A DNA stretch of 64,000 nucleotides from Podospora bellae-mahoneyi (taxonomy: Eukaryota > Ascomycota > Sordariomycetes > Sordariales > Podosporaceae). A program made the translations under genes and the position numbers. How positions within the stretch are numbered: the stretch's first letter is position 1; each line of letters opens with the position of its first letter. Below the pieces are notes generated by a model that did no database searches, was not told the origin of the DNA, and saw only the letters and a list, made by a program, of their open reading frames with translations. Below are positions 56,413-64,000 of the stretch, piece after piece. The stretch covers positions 1,116,001 through 1,180,000 of the forward strand of contig NC_085883.1 of NCBI RefSeq assembly GCF_035222275.1, read 5' to 3'.

Positions 56413-59400
56413 CTAGAACCACCTCCTGATAGCAGCACTCTCCTCAATCTTGGTCAACACCCCCATGGCATCCACATACAGCTTATTCCGACTGCCGACA
56501 CAGTCACTCTCCATCCGGCGCCTCACAAGCCCAACCACGCCCGCCGCCTCGCGATGGGCCCGGAACCTTAAGACGTCCTCCAGTCGGCTGCACTCAGCCA
56601 CCCTGCGCAGCCAGCGGATCGGCTCATCATCAGAGCTGTTCAGCGTGGACGCGGTCGACAGCCCGCTCGTTCTCGAGGCAGGACTGCTTCCACCGCTGGG
56701 CCCGCCACTGCTGCTTCGTTGCCGGGGGTACACTTGCGCTTGTTGCTGCTGCTGACCCTTGTTGCTGTTCCGCAGACCGTGGTTAAACGCCCAGCAGACG
56801 AGCACGCAGACGTGGAGGGCCCAGTAGTCGGATATATCTGCCACCCTTGACGATGCAGCTGAGCTGCTGCTGCCGCTGTCTTCAGACACATTCCTGCGAT
56901 TACTGTCCAGAAACCCGAGCAGGGCACGCGAGGCAAAGAGGGTGGCTTTGAGAATGTTGAGGCCCGGAAGGCTGCCGCCAGCCCATTGCCTGACTCGCCT
57001 GACGTGTTCCTGGAAGATGGTAGCAGGAAGGACCTTCTGGGCGTAGGCCCAAGAGTCGCCGCTGACGGCCAGGAGATCACGAAGGGGCGTGTGGTGTAGG
57101 GCGAGGTAGGTGTTGGCGATGGGGCAGGTTCGGAAAAGCCGCTGGATGCGCTGCTCGGCTTCCATGTCCTGGGGTTGCTGCTGGAGACGTGCTTGCTGGC
57201 TTGAATCAAAGTCTGGAGCGGGAGAGTTGTCGGCTGAAAGGGCAACTGTGGATGATGACGCCGGCCGTCGAGGCAGACGCAGAGCGCATAGGCCAAGAAT
57301 GACCATGCGATCTGCCCGCCCGCAAGTTTCAATGAATTCTGGGGTGAGACTTTCAATGTCGGAGACGCAAGCTGGCTGGGCCGCAGCGTGGGCAGAGACC
57401 GGGTCGCAAGCCTGTAGGGCGTGCCACTCCTCTGCCGTGGTGGCTCCCCAAAGCTTCTCACTGTTGCCGAACAACGGGAGGCTTTCATTGCCATCCAGAA
57501 CGCGCCCATGCTGCTGGTAGATCGATGTATGGCCATCGCAAATGAAGCAAGCTGCGAGAAGCCGACGGCAGGACTCGGCTTCAACCCAGCGCTTCCACCT
57601 CTCTTGGTCGTTGACCAAGTGCTGGTCCGAACTGAGCATGGCTTGATCGAGCATGCCGGAGTCGGGACAAAGGGCCTGTGTGTCGGAGACAAATTGTAAG
57701 TACGCCTGCGCAGAGCTCTGAGAAAGAGTCGAAAATGAAAGAGAATTCCCCGTCGCCGGTACAGAGTCGTATCGTTCGGGAGAAAAGAGAAAAGACCAGA
57801 TCCGAGAGATTTCTCGCGAACGAGCAGGAGAAGGAGAGGTGTTGGAACGAGAATGATGCGTGAAAGAAGAAGGATCCGTGTAGGAGGACCCAGGAGAAAC
57901 ATAAGATGAAGGGACAATGGCCTGTGGCCATGATGTGTTCGAGAAGGGGCTCAGGTGCCTGAGAACCATGGGAGAGGTGGTGGCAATGGTAGCCGGCGTG
58001 ATGGAATCAAAGGAAGAGACAGAGGAAACGGGGGAGGATGTTGGTGACCAGGCGCTGGTGTCGAAGAACCAAGAAACAGAATCCTCCATAAGAGAGAAAG
58101 ACAGCGGTGCAGTAATGGACTGCTCAGTACTCACCCTCTGGTAGAGATGCCTGAACAGGTCTGAGGGCTTGGTAACCGGCTTTCGGCCTCGGAAGCGCGC
58201 AAAGTACTCGCAGAGAAGAATCGTCTGCTTGATTTGCAGGCTCCATTTGGCTGTCTGTGTGGTGTTTCCTTGTTAGTTCCAGTGTTGCTGATGATGTGGT
58301 AAAGAAATGGGTGCATTTGCACTCACTCGCTTCGCCTCTTGCCACGCGTGCTCGTGAAGCTGGTTCCCCCGGTTGCGGTCCTCCTTGGTGTCCAGCTGCT
58401 GGGTGGCTACGGCTGCCATGGCACACCTCAGCACATCTTCCGGCTCGGCTTCAAATGACTGCCGATGCACAATTGGAAGCACAGGGTGTACCTTCTCCCA
58501 ATAGACATCAAGATAGCCAGGAATAGCAGTCCTGATGGCGGCCGGAAGGGGGATGTTCATGGACGGTGGCATGGAGGAGTGCATGGCATACTTGCTCCCC
58601 AACTCCAAGTTCAACCCTGTCATCTCGCCACCGGGGCTCACATCACCACTCGCAGCATATCCAACGCTCATATCAGTCATCATGGCGGTTTGGGCACCTA
58701 ATCGTGTGTCCATAAACCCCTGCTTCTGACGAAGCATTCCGAGCGAAGGGTCAATGCCAGTGGAAAGGACGGGGGGGGGTGTGATCAAACCGCCACTTGC
58801 TTGAGCCGAGGTGTGCGGCTCTGGGGTGAGGCCTCGAAAGCCGCCGGCCATTGTGTTCCCGTGCATGTTGCTCAGTCCGGAGGCCTGATGGTTGCTGACG
58901 TCTTGACCGCTAAAGCCCATAGTATTTGGGAAGAGTGTTCCGGCCGAATAGGTATGCGATGTCTGTGTGCTGTGGGGGTTGGAGGAGTAGGGATTCGGGT
59001 GAATGAAACCTCCAAGTCCAGGCCCGGGGCTGACTCGAGAAGCCGGATTAGGATATGGGGAGAGAAGGTGGTTTGAGCGCCCCCATGGCTGTGCATTTCC
59101 CAGTGATTCCGATACCGGTGTCGAATAAGTGCTGTCCGTGGCCGATGATGCCCAAGGGGACGGTTCCCGGTGCTCTGGCATTTTAATACCCTGTGTAATT
59201 ACGGACAATTGCTCCATCTGTGATGTCCTGGGCTGGGAATACGTCTGTGAGAACCGTGTTGAAGATGGGGTGACTAGAATGGGTGTCGGGGACATTGTGT
59301 AGGCATCGTATTCAGGTGCGGCCCCTCTGTAATCTGCGGCTGGATGAGGCGAGCTGGCGGGCTGAGAATATGTTGTTGAAGGCGTCTCAGAAGAGACGGC

Positions 59401-60431
59401 CGCGGTGGAAGGTGTTTGCCCAGACCCTTGGGCCGGCACTGATGAGCTGCTCTGTGACCCAGAGATCTGTATTGGCTGTGGTGGTCTTGGTGATGGCACA
59501 GCATGTGGACTGGCCTGATTAACCGCTGGCTGGGATGAGGATTCACCGTGCTCGCTGTAAACATGGTTAATAAAGTAGGCTATTGCCGTTCCAGCTTCTG
59601 TACTCACTTCTTCTGCTGATGTCTAGTCAACAGATCTTGGCGATGAAATGCCTTGTCACAGCCCGAGCAACGAAATTGAGGCTCTTCATGGCTGAGTTGG
59701 TGACGCCTGTATCCCAAGTGTCAGCGTATACCGCTTGCCGATGGCTCAAGTCTTTCTCACCTCAAGTGCTCGGCTCTTGTGAAGGTCTAGTGGTGATTAG
59801 TATGAATGCCCTAATGAATAATCAACAGAGGGCGTCGTACCTTGACTGGTTTACAAAGCTCGCAGACATGTACCGGAACGCCTTTCTTCGCTCTGCTCAC
59901 ACGACCAGTGATGGGGGTTAGTCTCATCGGTACTGCATCAGATGGTTGAGGATGAGGGGGCATAGGTCTCATGGGTCCGCCTCCCATTGATGACGACGAG
60001 GCGGGAGATCCGTAGCCTCCTGACCGGTCCATTGAGTCGGTACTTGTCGTGCTTCGACGACGGACTGAGGGTCTTGCGGTGGCAGGAGACAAGGTCGTCG
60101 ATGGGACTGGAGTATCCAGTGATCCGCTTGCCGTTCCTGGGGGGGCAGTTGGGGTTGTGGTTGATGTTGTCGTCGTTGGCTTGGGACCCCTTGAGGAAGC
60201 AGCACGTTTCTTGTTCAGGGTAGAGGGGGAAGGGGGGTTGATATCCTCTTCGGCGGCCAGGCCGAAACTACTAGCATGCCTCGGGTGTGGTTGTGGGTTG
60301 GGTTCTTCTGGTAGCTGACCGGTAGTGGCCGGCTGGATTGGGACCTTGACCTTTTTATTATTCTGGGCCTGTTGACGGTCCGGCACCTGGTGGTCGTCGT
60401 TGACATCCATTATGAACTTGAGACTAGCCAT
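56413..60431 (-). CDS. C2H2 zinc-finger transcription factor with fungal_trans domain
   Basis: This is a nuclear regulator of unknown targets. Exons are 59841-60431, 59761-59786, 59608-59706, 58327-59554 and 56413-58254, giving 1,261 aa with every junction closing in frame. A 190-residue disordered N-terminus precedes two C2H2 fingers encoded across four exons: CELC...RAEHLRRHQLSH and CSGCDKAFHRQDLLTRH. A Ser/Pro/Gln-rich linker follows. The C-terminal half is a fungal_trans (PF04082-like) domain: GYLDVYWEKVHPVLPIVHRQ, AKWSLQIKQTILLCEYFARF and WKRWVEAESCRRLLAACFI. Met at 60410 is an alternative start. A GTGAGT at 58134 could be another donor, but the frame stays open through it. The same C2H2 plus fungal_trans layout is known from Klf1/Adr1-like proteins; I do not assign an orthologue. 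Confidence 0.88.
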
Positions 60432-63400
60432 GATGGGCGGCAGATGCTCAAAATGGATGTCAGATGTGTACCAAGATGGGAATAACACAGCCCTGTTGGA
60501 CTTTCTTGGACAAATGAAGAAAAGTAACAAAGTCAGGGACGAAGACGGGGACGGGGTACGTCAGTGCTGTACACGCGCGGCTGCAGCAATACACGCGAAG
60601 AGGCTCAAAAAGAAGACAGCAAGAGAAGGAGGGGAGAAGAACGAGATTGAGGCAAGCCTCAGTCTGCGGGGGATGTGATCAAAGCTACTTAGTGACCTTG
60701 GGTAATCATGGCATGTACACGCAGCAACGGGGCCCATCCGTCCACCACGACAGCCGAAGCATCTGGGGTGCAACTCTGCGGCGTACATTGCGGCACATGT
60801 TATTATTGAGATGGCGACAGGGCCCTCTACCTGCGTGTGCAGCTAGGGAAAAGTTGGGATGAGATTGTACCGCTCTTGGCCCTCCATTACAGGAGGGGCT
60901 TGGGTGCTCTTTTTGGAGAGGAGGGTGTTGCTTGAAGGGCCTGCTTGCCCCCTGTTCCCCGTCAGCTCCTTGGCAAGGGTAGGGAGTGAAAGAAGGGGGG
61001 GGGGAGGGGTTGCATTGGCACTTGGTGAGGGAGGGTGCTGAGATAGTTTTGTCCTGGGAACGAGACTCGACTCGAAGAAAATAGACGGTTGAGACAAATA
61101 ATGTACACTTGCACTGGCTTTTCCTCTGAAATGTGTATAATCTGAGCCCTTGAAAGAATGAGATGTGGGTGGGAAACAACCAACTACCGTAGGCAGGTAG
61201 GGACAACTGAATTTCCCGGTCAGCTTCCACAACCCTTCCATGCCAACCCGGGAATAGGAGTGGCCATCTTGGATAGAACGCATGGCCATGGTCCGTGGTC
61301 GTGTGCCGCTCCGGGGATCATTGACGACATGATGCCAGGGCCATTTCTCAGTTGATTCCGTAGGGCTGCCGGGATACTTGCGATGAGGTGCAGCACAGCG
61401 TATGTGGGCATGTTTCGGTAAATTGGGTCTCCTGTGTACACCCATTTTTTTGTTCATGCCCAGGGAGCACTTTCATCTCAAGGAGGGGTAGTATCGCGTG
61501 TAATTTCCCCTGGCGGTTTGTTCGTGTACCCTTTTCTTAACCGCCGGCCTGACTTGTAAAGCGGCGCAGTGTGAGAAGTGCGGAATTTGCTGCAGCAGAG
61601 GCAACCATGCCTATTGGCCAGTATCCTCGGCATACAGTCCCATAGTATGGCCGGCCGAGTTGTCATTTCGCAGACCATACTTTGAGAAGTGCTCGCCCAG
61701 TGAGAGCGCCATTCAGAGCTCTTCGAGAGCAGAAAACGGTGGCATACTCACAAGTGACGAGGCGAGGGGTGATGAGGGGCTCCATGGACAGACTGACGGA
61801 TAGGTTTGATGTGCATAGGTACATACAGGGGGCTGAGGCGATGTGATGTTTCCCATTGGCCATACCGGATCTGCAAGGCGTGCTCTCAGTGAGATCCTAT
61901 TTTTGTTGGTTCCCAATACAGCAAAGCGTCTTGAGAAAAAAAAAGATGTGCATGCAGCCTTTGCAGAATTTGGCCGTAGAGTCGTAACTTGGCGGGATCT
62001 GTCTGGTTTGCAGTGGAAGCGAGCGCGGGCGATGATCAGAGTAGTTCAGTGTCTCTATTGTGGGAATAGAACAGTATATTGGGTGCCTGGATGCAACCTC
62101 TCAGGCTTGTCGAATCGCTGCTCTCTGATCGCCATGCATCTCTTCCACCGATGGTAAATTCGGGGGCCGCCCGCCATGGCTATCAGTCTGGGGAATCTCT
62201 TGGTTGCGGCACTCAGTCGGCACTAATTAGGACCTGGCATGATCAAAACGAATAACCTGCATATAGCAGTAGCAACACTTGTTGTTTACTTCGTTTCTCT
62301 AAACAGGGAGAAGAAAAGTGCGTGGGCAATGGGAGGGCGGGCTGATGGTGTCATTGGTGCCTCCGTCAGTCAGTGTAACGGCAATTGCTAAATAAGCAGC
62401 CACGACAAGCGCCTATAACGCACCAACCTGATAACATTGAATACAGTCGATATACAGCCACCATAACGATGATGCTTGTGGGCATATGTAAGAAGGCCGT
62501 TGATGGTGTCAACGTTGGTGATAATAGACAGTAGTTTGCGCTAGGGGCGCTTAATCTGCCACTGCCGATTCGTCTGATCAGTGGGCAAGTCAAGACCCGG
62601 TCACGCCACTCGGGACGGGCCTGATGCTTCTAGTGTGCAATTCAGAACTTCAGACTTCGGGTCGCTCGGTGGGTGTGTGTGGTTCACTGCGCAAGTTGCT
62701 TCTCGATTAGGTATGGTCCTAGCTCACTGCCGCGAGGCGGGCGCTTGTTTCAAGTTTGTGATACGCCGCGCTTGTGTGACGAGCGCTTCTGTCTTGAGGA
62801 ACTGGGCTGTGGCGTCGTACTGAAGCAAGAGGAATGCAGTATCGGAGGTGTTCCGAGCCCGAGAGGGTGGTGATGCTGCGCATATCTGATGGCATACGTA
62901 GAGAAGAAGAGTTGGTTGATCTCGAAGCTTGTTCGACCTGCGGGAGGTTCCGGTTCATCGCAAACTTCTTCCCTATGGAGGGGTTATAATAAAGTGAGGT
63001 GATACTAGGTACCTCCTGATCTTGTTGATGGTGTCTGATGTCTTGGGAGAAGCCAGTGTACAGATACTTACAAGTTACAATATCCTTTCTGCGATGCATT
63101 ATGACCTGCTGTTGACTGAGGTGATCGATAAGATCGTGGTCCAAACTCTTGGCTTCCAGCATAACCCCGCTCTCCTTCACAAGGTCCGTGCATTAAAGCT
63201 TTCGGCCGGGCGCTTAGCACTATTAATAGCGCTATGAAGCGATCATTGCAGCTTGGCATCGGCTTTGGCAGCTGCCCAACAGGAGTCCTCCACTTTGAAC
63301 GTCACCTCCTCACCTGCACCGTCGAGTCTTGCTTCTATGTACCTAATCAACTCAACTGCTCAGACAAATTCAGAAACCCGTTGCCCGGATCAACAAAATT

Positions 63401-64000
63401 GACAAATGTAACCATCCCGCATCTGGATCCGGATCCAAATGTGGCTTCCAGCAGTTTCACGGCTTCTTTTCTTGGGGGCTTAAACCTGTTACACCAGCAT
63501 CTAACCGCCATCTTGATCGAAGCATGGACGTTCTACGCACCAAAGCCTCCGCCATAGATCCATACCGTTGGGTCTGCCACGAGGCGCGAGGACGTCCCCC
63601 CGGTTCATTCAGGTACCTACCTGCTCTCTTTGCAGTTCCCGGTGGTTCAACATGCCATAGTACACAAAATAACCAGATTTGGCTTTTTTCCTCTTTCTGG
63701 TATTCGTCGAATAGGCATCTGCTACGACAAAGGCATCGGTTGTGTTGCATTCGAGGTCACATTGGCCCACAAAACATGCTCCTTTTATCCTATCCCTTTC
63801 CAGCCTTATAGGTTTGGTTTTCTACCCGCAACCCCGGGGTTTGTGCCTGGGTCGATCGCGGGAGACCTGGAGATAGAATACCCGCAAATAGGTGCTGCTT
63901 TGCTATCTATGGAAGCGTACCCCGCAGCCCTTGCTACCTTAGCCAGACCTTCACAGTTCTCGCTTCACCTCGACGCTTGCTTGCTGCCATGTTCAGCATC
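60432..64000. other. Long region without a supported gene, upstream of the TF
   Basis: In 3.57 kb I find no protein family, tRNA or repeat. Frames such as 62719-63180 (minus, 153 aa) and 60843-61457 (minus) have no recognisable motif and overlap frames on the other strand. A long regulatory upstream region or 5' leader of the TF gene is plausible. An ATG at 63989 could open a gene that continues past the window, but only four codons are visible. Confidence 0.35.

Noticed and set aside
62719-63180. 153-codon frame on the minus strand
   Set aside because: No recognisable domain, no start context, overlapping frames on the other strand.
1-64000. CRISPR arrays, operons, ribosome binding sites or a bacterial-type defence system
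   Set aside because: Introns, RIP and gene families show a fungal nuclear genome; no regularly spaced repeats were seen.

Overview
This window comes from the nuclear genome of a filamentous ascomycete (Pezizomycotina; a Sordariomycete is my best guess). The evidence is short introns of 50-85 bp with CTAAC/CTGAC-like branch sites, fungal gene families (C2H2 plus fungal_trans regulator, CAP10 glycosyltransferase, ylo-1/HFD1-type aldehyde dehydrogenase), and a 23 kb block showing the C-to-T/G-to-A decay of repeat-induced point mutation (RIP). The species is not determined.

Bases 1-23,350 are one nested transposon block with no host gene. Target-site duplications resolve four levels. A pogo/Fot1-like DNA transposon (minus strand, cut off by the window's left edge) is split by a Ty3/gypsy element (Ty3-A, 379-23118, TSD GTTAG). 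Ty3-A is split by a second, Ty3-B (4816-19954, TSD CTTAA). The LTR of Ty3-B is split by a third, Ty3-C (12198-19793, TSD ATCAC). A and B lie on the minus strand, C on the plus strand. Nearly everything is RIP-mutated and AT-rich, except three less-mutated patches around 12085-12400, 19680-19960 and 22860-23120.

Bases 23,350-64,000 are ordinary gene space. In order: AIP1 actin-filament disassembly factor (+); ALG13 subunit of the second GlcNAc transferase of N-glycan precursor synthesis (-); mitochondrial small-subunit ribosomal protein mS35/Rsm24 (+); class-3 fatty or apocarotenoid aldehyde dehydrogenase (+); exosome cap subunit Rrp4 (-); mitochondrial malonyl-CoA:ACP transacylase (+); TRAPPC2L/Tca17-like TRAPP subunit (+); CAP10-type glycosyltransferase with an apparent frameshift (-); a low-complexity repeat ORF (-); a DUF4588/HAPSTR1-like protein (-); ISWI chromatin remodeler (+); eIF3 subunit i (-); trifunctional C1-tetrahydrofolate synthase with a possible mitochondrial form (+); and a large C2H2/fungal_trans transcription factor (-). 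Exon structures were built by hand and every one closes in frame except the CAP10 gene.

These are mostly single-copy housekeeping genes with no shared pathway and no biosynthetic cluster. Several pairs are divergent and share a promoter region (alg13/rsm24, rrp4/mct1, HAPSTR-like/ISWI, eIF3i/C1-THF synthase). The last of these contains a 249 bp MITE. The last 3.5 kb holds no gene I can support.

The most unusual signals are in the transposon block: a 0.5 kb tract almost identical, in its RIP-mutated state, between two antiparallel elements (looks like gene conversion after RIP), LTR subfamilies that share R-U5 but not U3, and RIP-poor patches flanking an insertion junction.
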